Positions 11,201 through 20,764 are shown, numbered from the stretch's first letter. The stretch: 64,000 nt of DNA from Argyresthia goedartella (GCA_949825045.1 OX463814.1:28166383-28230382); one strand, 5' to 3'. Numbers and translations: made by a program. The notes: generated from the sequence alone by a model not told the origin.

Positions 11201-12164
11201 CTCGAATCTTGCCGGTAGGGGTTCGTAGGACGGCATGGTGTGGAAGGAAACAATGATCCTCAGATCTCCAGTCCACACCCGATACCGACATGTGTCCTAA
11301 CGACTCATACTCCCTCATGAAATCGACGTATTTTTGTTTAAATACGGCGTCCCTTGACATCCTACGCTCCATCGACATCAATCTCGTCTCAGCCATCTTC
11401 CTAGATTCTCCTAGTGGCGGTCGATCGGCCCTGAAAGGCAGTCGAGTTACAAAACGACCAGAACGAAGGCGACCAGTACTATTCTGGTAAAACAACTCGC
11501 ACTCTTCTTCGTCTGCGTCGATTCGACGAGCGGTGGGAGGTTCCTCTATCTCCCAGAACCGTTGGATAGCGTCTGACAACGCTGAGCCAATAAGTATGCC
11601 ATCTGACTCGGCAGGCCTAACCATTGGCAATGCCGGACCCATGATCACGTGACCAAACTTAGTATCCACAGCAATCAACCCGTCCGGCTGAAGAACTCGC
11701 CGATCCGACAACAGAAACCTACCCAAAACGTCTGCTCCCAGTAGCAGATCGACCGGGGCTGGAGTGTCAAAATCGGGATCCGCCAACTTGAGTCCTGACG
11801 TCAGGAGTCGAACGGCCGGATTCAACTTCACCAAGGGGTGTTTGCCCATGACATGCGTCATTACTAAAGCTTGCACGGATGTTTTTGTCAAAATGTCATA
11901 ACGTGGAGAGAACGTGATCACCGATTGACCAACTACATTCGAAACCGTAACATTCCCCACGCCCCGTATTGAATTATTATACCTATTTACCTTGAGGCCC
12001 AACCATTTTGCTAAATCGTTCGATACAATGCAGCCCTGAGCTCCAGAATCTAATAGGGCGCGAACGTATGTTGGGTTGCCCGCCAAATCCCAAACAAGCA
12101 CAGAGGCGATCGGTAACACCACCGTCTCCGGTTGGGGGGCAACAAATTGTTGGGCCGCAAATTC
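8274..12164 (-). CDS. pol: BEL1 Pol polyprotein (protease, RT, RNase H, integrase)
   Basis: About 1,296 codons, open from the codon after the gag TAG (12165-12167) to TAA 8274-8276; the first standard in-frame start region is at 12122. Residues counted from 12122: aspartic protease LDSGAQG at 25-30; RT blocks VVFVADIRMMFRQ (348-360) and catalytic YVDD at 429-432; RNase H HGFCDAS (603-609) and TDSQIV (684-689); integrase zinc site H917, H922, C952, C955; integrase core D987 (GTDFAG), D1053 (RSDNGTN), E1105 (GGIFEA). All key residues are present and the frame is intact. It is in the same frame as the C-terminal gag ORF, so expression should need suppression of a single UAG. It makes and integrates the cDNA inside the virus-like particle. 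Confidence 0.95.
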   Translation of the reverse strand, partial: EFAAQQFVAPQPETVVLPIASVLVWDLAGNPTYVRALLDSGAQGCIVSNDLAKWLGLKVNRYNNSIRGVGNVTVSNVVGQSVITFSPRYDILTKTSVQALVMTHVMGKHPLVKLNPAVRLLTSGLKLADPDFDTPAPVDLLLGADVLGRFLLSDRRVLQPDGLIAVDTKFGHVIMGPALPMVRPAESDGILIGSALSDAIQRFWEIEEPPTARRIDADEEECELFYQNSTGRLRSGRFVTRLPFRADRPPLGESRKMAETRLMSMERRMSRDAVFKQKYVDFMREYESLGHMSVSGVDWRSEDHCFLPHHAVLRTPTGKIRVVFDGSAPTSNGMSLNQCLHSGPKLSRDISDILTSFRRHQVVFVADIRMMFRQTLIHPADRRYQLILWRESTAEPVKVYELNTNTYGLRSSPYLAMRTLRELASRDRVSYPRAAAILEQDLYVDDVCTGAASVEEALDRRDELIQLLERGGYELRKWMSNSPELMAGLPDEFQQDPHVFENPDNPNMLSVLGIQYRPVHDEFTYRVVLETPKAWTKRSVLSTIARTFDPNGWISPVTFALKCFMQRLWAAQLTWDTHLSGDLLTDWTQMFTSLSDINNVSLPRKLVPAGDYRATLHGFCDASERGFAAAVYLRTVTSTGEVDVRLVLAKSKVAPIRTRMTIPKLELSGAALLTKLLNHTLTVLRGSVVLEDTVYAWTDSQIVLCWLKASVHNLEVFVANRVSQIVSSEVPLTWRHVPGELNPSDCASRGCRAPELVRHHLWWGPPWLARRESDWPHSHVVVSSDHGPRAAVHVTQKAEDPDAGFLLDRYSSLDKLINVSTWIRRFARNCRTPRDQRTLNPILTPAEQNESLLNLVRLVQSSKFGAELETIRSGRSKLKGAVARLNPFVDSTGLLRVGGRLRNANLSYSARHPLLLPKGGQLVELLVTDRHIKNAHAGCNALLATLQREFWILSARRVIRNIVFRCMPCYRLKAATMQPLMRDLPPDRVNEVRPFSGVGTDFAGPFMVKSSRLRNAKQYKAYLCVFVCLSTKAVHLELVADLSTEAFIACLDRFVSRRGLPTLIRSDNGTNYVGAERYLREIVNFLNVNKVDIGTTLSRRGIQWTFSPPSCPHWGGIFEAVVKSAKTHLGYIVGQTALTFEELATLFCKIEAVLNSRPLCPLNSDPNDLEALTPGHFLIGQPLNALPEHPFEGVKFYRLSRYQMLQQFTQNFWKRWSLEYLHILQQRLKWTDKTSPPSVGDLVLVKDANLPPLRWRRGRIVNLFPGRDGTPRSAEVLVGGSVLKRAVATLSRLPVD

Positions 12165-13646
12165 CTAGCGAGGACCCCCGGGGCCCCACTGTGCCTGTAA
12201 CCGATCAGGTAGGCAGCTATACGCCAGAGGGTCCCATTGTACAAATGGCCCACGCGCCGGTTCCATTGCCACCCTACGACGCCCCCCGAAGGGTTGTGGG
12301 CGTGAATTCAACCGTGGCCGCTCCATGAGCGGGGGGGACATCACATGCGACCGACGAGGACGAGGCGACGAGCGGGGCGACAACTGAGGCGGCGTCCGAG
12401 CCGCATCCGCATAGCTCGAAGGTGTCCCATGCCACCCGCCCGTTACGGCCTGCTCAACATACCCAATGTCCCGCTGAGTCGGATGCTGAGTCGCAACCGA
12501 AAACTCAGGGCCCCCCATGTGATGACTCTGAGTGCGGCCCTGCACCCCTGGGTGGCCGCGCGCTTGTGGCCCCATTGCCCGCTGAGTCGGATGCTGAGTC
12601 GCAACCGAAAACTCAGGGCCCCCCATGTGATGACCCTGAGTGCGGCCCTGCACCCTAGTACCGCCCTGTGCACGTGGGGACATTGGCCCCTGAGTTGCGC
12701 TCCGAGTCGCAAACGAATTCTCAGGGCCCCATGCCGTGTCACCCTGGGTACGGCCCTGTGGTGGCTGTTGGCCGGACCGGTTCATGCACAACAAATTGTT
12801 GTGGGCCCCACCACAATATCCGCACAATTTTGTGCGCGTGCAGTCCCTAGCCATGTGTGGCCCGAGGCACAGGAAACACCAGCCCCGCTGCTTGGCCATC
12901 CGGCGCCGTCCCTCAACCCTAAGTTCCCCGAACTTATTGCAATCGGCCACAGCATGGCCAATCTGCCTACAACATGGGCAGGTCTCACTATGTGGTGTCA
13001 ATGCACTCACAGTCCCATACGACTGCCGGTTGGTGCGGTCCTTCCTCGTCGGAGGGCCCCTACTCACAGCGCTCCCGGCAGCTCTCTGTGGCTCCGAAGG
13101 ATGGGTGGCCGTCAACCCCAAATTCTCTGCCCGTCGAGCCTCCTCTTCCAAAAATCCGACCAAGTCGGAGAAGGCGGGCAGGTCCTCGGCCGACCTCCCG
13201 TGAGACTGTTCGAAACGAGTCTGCACGTCAGCGGGTAGGCGGGAAAGTACAATGTACAGCAGTAGGTAGGACCATTCACCAACCGGAAGTCCAAGATTCT
13301 CTAGGGCCTTGGTGACGGACAACAACGGGTTCAAAACCTCCGTCTGTATGACCCCGACCTTGTTCACAACCGGGATGCTAAACAAACGGTTCAGTTGGGC
13401 ATCGGCCAACCTCCGTTTGTTGTGGTAACGTCTGACCAGCAATTGCCTGGCCGTTTCATAGTTACCCTCCGTAACTGTCAAATGAGCGACCAGCTCCCTG
13501 GGCTCACCCCTCAATGCTGCCACCAGCTGAGCCATTTTGACAGACTTGGTAATGTCCGATCGCATGTGCACCAAGCTGTCGAACAGATTGATGAAGCTCA
13601 TCCATTCACCGGACACGTCCCCGATCCCTGATGCGGCAGAGGTGCT
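12165..13646 (-). CDS. gag: BEL1 Gag, main part (capsid-nucleocapsid)
   Basis: The frame opens after a TGA at 13647-13649 and ends at TAG 12165-12167. The N-terminal part (FINLFDSLVH, AQLVAALRGEP, LPADVQTRFEQ) matches the capsid domain common to BEL/Pao Gag. Three cysteine-histidine knuckles follow at roughly residues 210-280, two of the form CX2CX3HX4C (CFLCLGPHMARDC, CGYCGGAHNNLLC) and one variant, which would bind genomic RNA. The C-terminus is glutamine/glycine/proline-rich and contains a 36-residue tandem repeat. The amino-terminal coiled-coil segment is in a different frame (13598-13951), so either a -1 shift or a small deletion separates the two. Confidence 0.85.
   Translation of the reverse strand, partial: STSAASGIGDVSGEWMSFINLFDSLVHMRSDITKSVKMAQLVAALRGEPRELVAHLTVTEGNYETARQLLVRRYHNKRRLADAQLNRLFSIPVVNKVGVIQTEVLNPLLSVTKALENLGLPVGEWSYLLLYIVLSRLPADVQTRFEQSHGRSAEDLPAFSDLVGFLEEEARRAENLGLTATHPSEPQRAAGSAVSRGPPTRKDRTNRQSYGTVSALTPHSETCPCCRQIGHAVADCNKFGELRVEGRRRMAKQRGWCFLCLGPHMARDCTRTKLCGYCGGAHNNLLCMNRSGQQPPQGRTQGDTAWGPENSFATRSATQGPMSPRAQGGTRVQGRTQGHHMGGPEFSVATQHPTQRAMGPQARGHPGVQGRTQSHHMGGPEFSVATQHPTQRDIGYVEQAVTGGWHGTPSSYADAARTPPQLSPRSSPRPRRSHVMSPPLMERPRLNSRPQPFGGRRRVAMEPARGPFVQWDPLAYSCLPDRLQAQWGPGGPR
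12473..12795 (-). repeat. 108-bp tandem repeat inside BEL1 gag
   Basis: Units start at about 12473, 12581 and 12689. The first two are nearly identical and the third is diverged. The period of 108 bp keeps the reading frame and gives a 36-residue repeat (GPEFSVATQHPTQR core) in the disordered C-terminal tail of Gag. Confidence 0.8.
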
Positions 13647-13951
13647 TCAATGTCACCACCATGGCTGGACTCGCGCTGCCTACGTATGTCCGCAGCCTTC
13701 TGCGTGATAGCAGCTGCCATCTCCATACACTGGTCGACATCCCCTAGCAACCGTGACAGCCTGTCAGGTGCGCAACCATCAACTGCTTCCGCCTGCGCGG
13801 ACAATTCGAGCACCCTGTTGTAGCGTTCCTTAACGTCCATAGACCGCTCCAATACCACATCATGCCTATCTAAACGGTCTATCAGACCGTGTGCGGAGGA
13901 AAACCATCTGAGCTCCTTAGAAACACCCTTCTGTATTTCAGACAACGACAT
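13598..13951 (-). CDS. gag: BEL1 Gag, amino-terminal segment
   Basis: 117 residues from ATG 13951-13949 to TGA 13598-13600. The sequence is charged and alanine/leucine-rich and reads like the helical N-terminus of BEL/Pao Gag, ending near a PLPH motif that in BEL2 is followed directly by the capsid start. The next gag frame overlaps it by 47 nt in the -1 frame. The last residues before the stop do not resemble BEL2 Gag, so the shift or deletion probably lies around 13620-13646. Confidence 0.7.
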   Translation of the reverse strand: MSLSEIQKGVSKELRWFSSAHGLIDRLDRHDVVLERSMDVKERYNRVLELSAQAEAVDGCAPDRLSRLLGDVDQCMEMAAAITQKAADIRRQRESSHGGDIEAPLPHQGSGTCPVNG

Positions 13952-14534
13952 GATCGGAACGATACTTACTCACAATTTGCAGTAACTCAATTATATTGGA
14001 CCCTCCAGTCTACAACACCAACGAGGGAACCCTAATCTATAACTTAAACAATGCTGATTTCACCAAACAATAGAAACCGAGTTTTATATCTACACAAATT
14101 CTGTAAACAACAATTTAGTTTCCCTATATCATATAACACACACAGATAGTCAATATTAGTTCAAGTTATAAATTGCTATAAACTGAAAACAATGTCCAAA
14201 CATTCATTAGCATTACTAGACCACTAATAGATTGACTAACTGGTAACTGGTACTTCAATCCAATTTTCAATTCACCTACAATGTACCTGTAATGTAATTA
14301 CTATTCTGAGTCACATCTCAGTACAACTGGTCATTTAGGGAAAACTGTTATATCTGTCTGTCTACTACCAGCAATAGACTTATAGCTTACAACACTACCA
14401 ATCTATGTGGATACAGGAACAAAACCAAGTTAGCTAATAACCGCCTATACCTACAGATTGATAGTCCCAAATCGTGGGTTCCTGGAGCCCTTGACGGCTG
14501 CAAATCTCAGGAAACCACGCTCTTGCTACCAAAA
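13952..14534 (-). other. BEL1 5' leader with primer-binding site
   Basis: About 580 nt lie between the 5' LTR and gag, AT-rich, with no ORF. Just inside the LTR the element strand reads TTTTGGTAGCAAGAGCGTGG. The block beginning TGGTAGCA is shared with BEL2 at the same offset and is the candidate tRNA primer-binding site. I could not assign the tRNA. Confidence 0.55.
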
Positions 14535-15043
14535 TGTTCAGGCCTCTCGGCACCCGATGACCTCGCAGGGGCCCATAGCTACGAGGTAGCGTAGCGATCG
14601 GATGCCAAGAAGCAAGAACGTCGGCGATTCACCGAGCTAAAGTAAATAGATTCTATCTGACCTGGTCTGTGCTTCGTTCCCGTCAAACTCCTGTCTCTCT
14701 GCAAGGCCTGGGTGCACCCTAGGCTCTTCTTGGTAGACAGGCTCTTCAGCCAACCAGGTATGGCTGGCAGGCCAGCTTCGACGCGCACAGTGTTACGTAA
14801 ATACGAACTTTATCTGGTTCGGAGAACCACAATACACTCAGCTATAAGACAATCCTGAGGGGAGCCCGAATACAATTCCAGATGGCTTACGATTTAATTT
14901 CAATGCCCAAAATCAATACGCGTCACATTGCGGGGGCTTTTCGTCTGTCAGTTGTCAAAAAACTGCTCTGTTGGCAGCAACTGTCAAATTCAAAAAATGG
15001 CCGTTCCGAAACCATCGATCGAGTATCGATTCTGAATCGAACA
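14535..15043 (-). repeat. BEL1 5' LTR
   Basis: 509 bp; upstream LTR in element orientation, so it should carry the element's promoter. It is followed on the right by the CAGTG duplication at 15044-15048. Confidence 0.95.
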
Positions 15044-15048
15044 CAGTG

Positions 15049-16424
15049 CTTTATCACCTTGGTGTATAATCTACTATTACTTATTCTCTCTTAGACTCTA
15101 AGTATGTCTCGTACGTCATGTTATTTGGCAGAATCAAAGTGGCTCTCAAGCTATTGCTGACCGTGATCAGAAGGGAAGTGTTCACGGATAACTAGATTAT
15201 TATTTACTGCATGTCTCTAATGCACTCGCTACTCTGAGCCAATATTCAGCAGACTTTGGGAAACGGGTCTCAGGAACCTACAGAGCTAAAACTTGTAACT
15301 TTATCGACATGTATGCTTAATACTCCTCTATAGTAGGGTTATATGATCGGACAGCGTGCATTCAATAAGTCGTTTATCCAGGGTAGACGAAAGTATAATG
15401 GAAGTATATGTATATTCATAAAGTTTTTATAAAATGACTAGTCGTTGCGATTCGTGTCATTAAAACATTTCCGTTTAACTACAAATCATGTACGGAGGAA
15501 ACAATACTGATATCACTGATAACAAATCCGTCGCAGCCGGGGATCGAACGCGGGACCTCTCGCATGGTAGGCAGAGCTACAACCGCAGCGCTGCAGTTGC
15601 CGTCAAGTACACGAAAATACAGCCACAAGTATATTTATGTGTGGAAGAAACTGGCTAAAGCAAAAGTTACTGAACAGACGTGCACTTACCACCAACACGT
15701 TTGCAAAGAAACAATGTTTTACTTCATCAGCGACTAAAACTTCTCTACAGAGAATTACATAAATACTCACTAAGAAAAAAACTTTTGTCTGCTTTCTCTT
15801 CGCTAATGAATTCGGGATCCTGGCAACTACGCAGCGAACATACAAAATTGGATGTAAACGTTTCGCTAGTGTATTATCGAACTCATTTTGTAAAGGGGTA
15901 GTATTTAGACAATGACTGTAATTTCAGTTTTTTCTCGAAAAAAATACTGGTTTTGCTGGAATAAATGAATAGCGCCAAAAATTGAGCGCGACTAGAAGTA
16001 CTGGCTTCGTCTGATAAATTTACTGAAATGCGTGACCAAAATCTAAAAACAACGACTTGAAAACCTTAATTCGATTAACATAAAACACAAAAAGAGTGTT
16101 AGATTTTGTTATTCTTACATGTTTTTAACCTATCTCGAAGGATAAAGGGGGCTTCGCTATATGTCCCGGCGGCTTAAAGCCACATTAAACCGCACAGTTT
16201 GTCTCCCTTTTTGCTCTTTCGGGAATTTAACATGAACATATATCATATTTATTGTTATTTTACCCATAAGGGTATAGCAGCTAATTTAAAACATACAATA
16301 CTTGACACATACGATACAAAATTAAAATAAGGTTACAATAATAGTACAATTTCAAGAGTCACAAAGTTCTGGAAAATAAATTTGCACACGAATATTTCAA
16401 TAATAAAATTCCTCAATAATATAA
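15049..16424. other. Non-coding spacer
   Basis: Apart from the SINE head at 15530-15602 I see no supported gene. Open frames here are short and lack recognisable domains. It is moderately AT-rich. Confidence 0.5.
15530..15602 (-). repeat. SINE-1 tRNA-like head (fragment)
   Basis: The minus strand has GTTGTAGCTCTGCCTACCAT followed by a B-box-like GTTCGATCCCCGG, matching the head of the fuller copy near 25.1 kb. No SINE body follows. The surrounding 15049-16424 holds no gene that I can recognise. Confidence 0.55.
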
Positions 16425-16850
16425 TTCAATTCACAATTCACAATTCTTTATTGCACAGAACATTAGAACAATACATTATACACGAAATTTAAAGACAAAG
16501 CCGAGCTTATCTCTCAACAGAGATTTCTTCCAGCAAACCTATAAGGATAGGATACATATAAAATGAAAAGGGTAGTCTAGTGCAATTAAATAATTACCAA
16601 ATACCAATAAAATATGATACTTACTATAAAAATACATATAATAAAAGAAATAGTAGATAAAATAAAAATAAACAAATAATAATAATAAATAGATAAATAC
16701 AATTACATACTTATATATACAATACCTATGATGAAAGAGAAAGTAAGTGCTCTTTCAAGCGATTCTTAAAGGAGTAGAGAGTGGGACTGTCCCTAATAGT
16801 GCAGGGAAGTGCGACAGCCGAATGGAAATGGAATATTAATGTATCATTAT
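16425..16850 (-). mobile_element. LINE A-family 3' end (truncated copy)
   Basis: It shares the hallmark GAGCTTATCTCT…AGAGATTTCTTCCAGCAAACC block of the LINE A 3' UTR and, at its right end, the last ORF2 codons (GACTGTCCCTAATAGTGCAGGGAAGT region). The tail on the element strand is repeated AATTGTG units after AATAAAG. It is 5'-truncated. Confidence 0.7.
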
Positions 16851-16852
16851 GT

Positions 16853-18100
16853 TTTTTTTTTTACATCATAATATATAATGGATATAGTCAGCTTATATTA
16901 TTATGATATTCACATAAGTCATATGGAGATATATCTAACAGATATTTATTAAGTTCATTAAAAAAATATTTTCCAGATAAAGCTTTTATGTCTTTAGGCA
17001 GCTTATTGTACACTTTAATTGCGGTCACCTTTATACTCCGTGTATGCAAAACTGTTCTACTCATTGGGACTTCTAAATTCAGTTTTTTTTTCTATTATTC
17101 AGTCTTTCACTTATACCAGGCAGCCTCTGAGGAAATTTTTCATTGTAGCGCCTAACCAACTTGCATAACTCTGTTATGTAGAGTGCTGTAATGGTATGAA
17201 TCTTGAGGTTTTTTAATGAGCAGCGGCACGAATCCATACTGTACTTAGGGTCATCAAGAATACAAATGGCCCTTTTTTGTATTATGAAAATCTTTTTAAT
17301 ATCGACACTACCCCCCAAACTGCTAGACCATTTAAACCCTTGAGTGAAAGAACGCAAAGTAAGCTTTTAGAGCGGCTGTTTTTGTCGATATCCTCCTAAA
17401 AGAACGCAATACGTAGCAGAAACTGCTGAGTCTACCTTCAAGAACTTCAACATGTCGTTTCCAATTCAGGTTACTGTCTGTAAGGATTCTCGAGAATTTC
17501 GCATGCGGAATGGACTCAATTTCCATACCATTTACTTGAATGTCAAGGTGTGGTATATAGGTATTATGATTTTTAAAACACATAAGTTTTGTTTTGCTTA
17601 CGTTAGTGCTCAGGTTTAAGGTGTTAAACCAGTCTAGAACAACACTAATCGTTTTAATAATTTCTATGGCTAAATCTTCGCATTCACTATGTATAAATAA
17701 AAAAAACACAAAGACATCGTCTGCAAAAACTACAATTTGGTTTTTAATTAAAAGCGAAGATTATTAATGTATAGTAAAAACAAAATTGGGCTCAATATAC
17801 TGCCCTGTGGCACACCTATTTTAGTTTCGCGGTAGCTAGATTCTACTTTTTTTAAGGTAATTTTTTCACCCATGCTTGGTAGCAGGACACTCTGTTTCCA
17901 CTCGCTTAGGTATGAACCAAACCAATCATTTACTGGGCCCCGTATGCCATAACGGTTTAAAATCTCTACTAGTATAACATGGCTTACATTATCGAAAGCC
18001 TTAGATAGGTCAAGAAGAACTGTCATGACGTTTGAGTTTTCATTTAAGGCTTCATCAACACAGTCCTTCGAAAATAGCGTCTATGGTGGAAATATCTTTT
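16853..18100 (-). pseudogene. LINE C reverse transcriptase remnant
   Basis: Successive frames on the minus strand encode DAIFEGLC-like RT start (18098-18040), LLDLSKAFDNVSHVIL and IGVPQGSILSPILFLLYIN (18026-17748), a VVFADDVF catalytic box near 17720, the thumb region (17709-17332) and the C-terminal IIQKRAICIL block (17357-17079), then a LPKDIKALSGKYF-like end near 17000. At least two frame breaks are visible. This is a CR1/Jockey-like LINE different from A and B. It is truncated at its 5' side by another LINE A fragment. Confidence 0.8.
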
Positions 18101-18545
18101 TGGCAGCCGAATTGCTTTATTGCACAAAACAGTGAAAACAAAACAAATATAAAGGAAAGATCATGTACAAAGGCGAGCTTATCTCTAACAAGACTTTTTT
18201 TTCCAGCAAACCTAATATGGAGAAGAGAAAAAGAAACTAAAGTTAGAACTATGTGCACGACAATAAAAATAAGAAACTACTTACAAATATCTACACAATA
18301 TTAAAAATAATGCTATATAAATATGTAACATATACATAAATAGTATTGTAGTGTACAAATAAATACTAATACTTATCATGGAAGAGAAAGATAGTGTTCT
18401 TTCAAACGACTTTTAAAATTGTGAATTGACGGACTGTATCTGATGACGCTGAGGAGTTTGTTCCAGAGACTGATACCGACACTGACAGTGACCGAGTGTG
18501 AGATCTCTGTGGCCTATCCAAAGACAGAAAATTGAATTTATATTG
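18101..18545 (-). mobile_element. LINE A-family 3' end (truncated copy)
   Basis: It begins TTGCTTTATTGCACAAAAC and carries the GCGAGCTTATCTCT / TCCAGCAAACCTAAT block, ending with a degraded C-terminal ORF2 stretch (AAACGACTTTTAAAATTGTG…). It is inserted at, or truncating, the RT of LINE C. Confidence 0.65.
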
Positions 18546-18862
18546 GTTTTTACATAAGACCTTTTTAAATTAAGTTTACGGCTTTGGCTTCTCTTCCTTC
18601 AGCCGACATCCACAGACCCTAAAAGAATGGACGAACTTACAACAGTGTTTTACTTCGACTCTCTGTACTTTTATAAATCACAAAAAAATAAAACGCTCAT
18701 TTAAGTTTAAAGAGGATTTTGCGTAAGCAGGTCTACAAACTTAAATTATTTATTTTTTATAGGTAAGACTGTTAGGATCTGGCTCTGTATATTCCTTATC
18801 AAGGGGTCGCCAGTTCACTATGATCTGAATTGTAACCTACGAAAATTATAATTACAATATAC
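18546..18862. other. Short spacer, nothing recognised
   Basis: No gene, repeat or regulatory signal that I can support. Confidence 0.4.
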
Positions 18863-20764
18863 CTAGTCGGTCCTTAAGTTCTGTCACAAGGTTTTTGATA
18901 GATAAAACTCAGCAATAAACTTTTTCTTATTCGTATTATACATGATTAAAAAGCTTATTTTATACGAATCAAATTGCAATTTAATAAATTTTGTACGATT
19001 ATCGCAATATGACAAAAAACCTTATAACTTGAGACAATCGCGAACCCAAAACACGCCGCAACTGACAAAAATACCATTTACCACAAATTTAATAAAAAAA
19101 CAGTGTTCCAGATAACCAACAAGGTTTTTTTTGTTTATTCTGAAACCTCGATTTTAGACCATGCATAACAACTAGCATTTGATTTTCTGTTAGCTTTCAG
19201 TTCCAACTGCTCCCAAAGAGAACTTTACGTACTTTTTACGGTTTCAGAAAAACGTATAAAAATGATCTTGTGGGCAACAAGTTGTAGTGTTTTGCTACTT
19301 ACGTGCTATTTTCCGGTCTGTTCAGCTGGATACTTGGTGAGCTGTACAGTCTGATATTTGGTATCACCTTTATTTTCATAGGACCCTTTAACGTTTTAAA
19401 CCATAAGAACACATTAACAAATCATTTTCGCTTCGTATTTTCACACTATCAGCACTTCTAAATCGATAGCGAAGGGGTTTACCTTTGGTGACCTTGTATT
19501 TAGCTTTCTCCGAAACTCTGCAATCTCGGGCTTCATGCGCGCTGGTGCGCTACCCTTATATCTATCGCTGTTATGTAATTTTGGCTATGTGAACTTGTTG
19601 ATTTTTCTATTACGAGCCTGAAACCAAAATCTGACATTTACTTTGTTGTTGTTTATCTGGTTGTCATGGCAATGTCCATTCAAACTCGTTAGCGGTCTGA
19701 TATGTTTGCTTCAATACTTTTACAAAAATACTTTTTCTCTCTTGGCCACTCACAAAAATTGCTTTTAATTAAAATAATTTTTAGAACTCTCCAAAAAGGG
19801 TATAAGAGCGGAACATTTCTGAAATTCTGGAGTCTCACGTCAGCTTCTGAACTAGAAGTACCATCTAAAGGCCTTATCCCGGGGTCGCTCTACCCCGGGA
19901 TCCTGCAAGCCGTTCCTTCAAGCACGATCCTGCGAGCCGTTCCTTCAAACACGATCCTGCAAGCCGGTCCTACAAACACGATCCTGCGAGCCGTTCATAC
20001 AAACACGATCCTGCGAGCCGTTCCTACAAACGGGATCCTGCGAGCCGCTCCCTACAACGTGATCCTGCGAGCCGATCCTACAACGGGATCCTGCGAGCCG
20101 TAACTACAAGTACGCCCGCTACCTACATCGACGATTTCAACAACATCTACAACAACAAATACACCTGCATCCTGGTCATTAACCCCACCGGTCTCCTACT
20201 CTCCGTGTCCTCCGCTTCCCTTTTCTTACTTAACCTGTGTTTTATAAAAAACCTGTTCTCATCTCATCCATCTTCATCTTCGTATCATTTTTTTATCGTC
20301 TTCATTGTAAATAACTAATTAATTGTTACTACTAAATTTTATTCTGGTTGTTTTCTGTTAGGTTCTGGTTAGGTTCGTATAGCTACACGACAAAGTACAC
20401 AACGTAAAATGTGAATATGAAAATTAGTTTTACCCAGACTTAGTTATCTTATGCTTCAAAATGAAGGTAACGGGTTCAGGGAGGGCTCTGACTAAAATCT
20501 CACGTAAGTTTGAAAGTTTTTAAGAGTCATGGAAAAAAGATAAAGTGAATCACGTCCGTATTTTTGATTGGGTAAAAAAGTGCAAAATCTCTGAAGAAAC
20601 TAGCATTTGTGTAATATGGCTTTAAGCATTTAAATCCAATAATCGTTCTAATTTATCAGTATTTAATGAGCTATCAAACCATATATAGTATTAAATAAAA
20701 TAAAACTTGGTATTATTTACTATGCGGAAAAATATTTGTGACAGAACTTATGGACCGACTGTGT
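18863..20764. mobile_element. TIR-bounded Tc1/mariner-like element without transposase
   Basis: The left end CTAGTCGGTCCTTAAGTTCTG (from about 18865) and right end (complement of CAGAACTTATGGACCGACTG, to about 20763) are inverted copies and resemble the termini of the maT elements at 26.65 and 31.78 kb (CACAGTCAGGTCATAAGTTC). A TA dinucleotide lies at both outer edges. About 1.85 kb lies between, including a 27-bp minisatellite, and I find no transposase. It is either a non-autonomous derivative or an element carrying captured DNA. Confidence 0.6.
19899..20100 (+). repeat. 27-bp minisatellite, about eight units
   Basis: Units beginning GATCCTGCGAGCCG start at 19899, 19926, 19953, 19980, 20007, 20034, 20061 and 20087 (the last spacing is 26). 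They read as a nine-residue repeat in an open frame (19702-20103), but no start context or domain supports a protein. A 10-bp perfect inverted repeat (19876-19885 / 19892-19901, loop CGCTCT) abuts the first unit. Confidence 0.9.

Larger units (their letters stand above)
7733..15043 (-). mobile_element. BEL1: full-length BEL/Pao LTR retrotransposon
   Basis: The element is 7,311 bp with two 509-bp LTRs (7733-8241 and 14535-15043) that begin TG and end CA on the plus strand. It is flanked by the 5-bp duplication CAGTG (7728-7732 and 15044-15048). Gag and pol lie on the minus strand. The pol order is protease, reverse transcriptase, RNase H, integrase, and the LDSGAQG protease and YVDD polymerase motifs are those of BEL/Pao. 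The LTRs look identical by eye and pol is fully open, so this is a recent insertion. No envelope gene is present between pol and the 3' LTR. Confidence 0.95.

Noticed and set aside
12345..13238. 297-codon plus-strand open frame
   Set aside because: Antisense to BEL1 gag in a GC-rich region. The gag frame has capsid and zinc-knuckle motifs; this one has none.
15530..15602. Genuine tRNA gene
   Set aside because: Only B-box and partial A-box similarity; no cloverleaf with acceptor stem could be built, and the same head occurs in SINE-1 at 25.1 kb.
19702..20103. 133-codon open frame with nine-residue repeats
   Set aside because: The frame exists because the 27-bp minisatellite is a multiple of three. 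The upstream part is not protein-like and no start context was seen.
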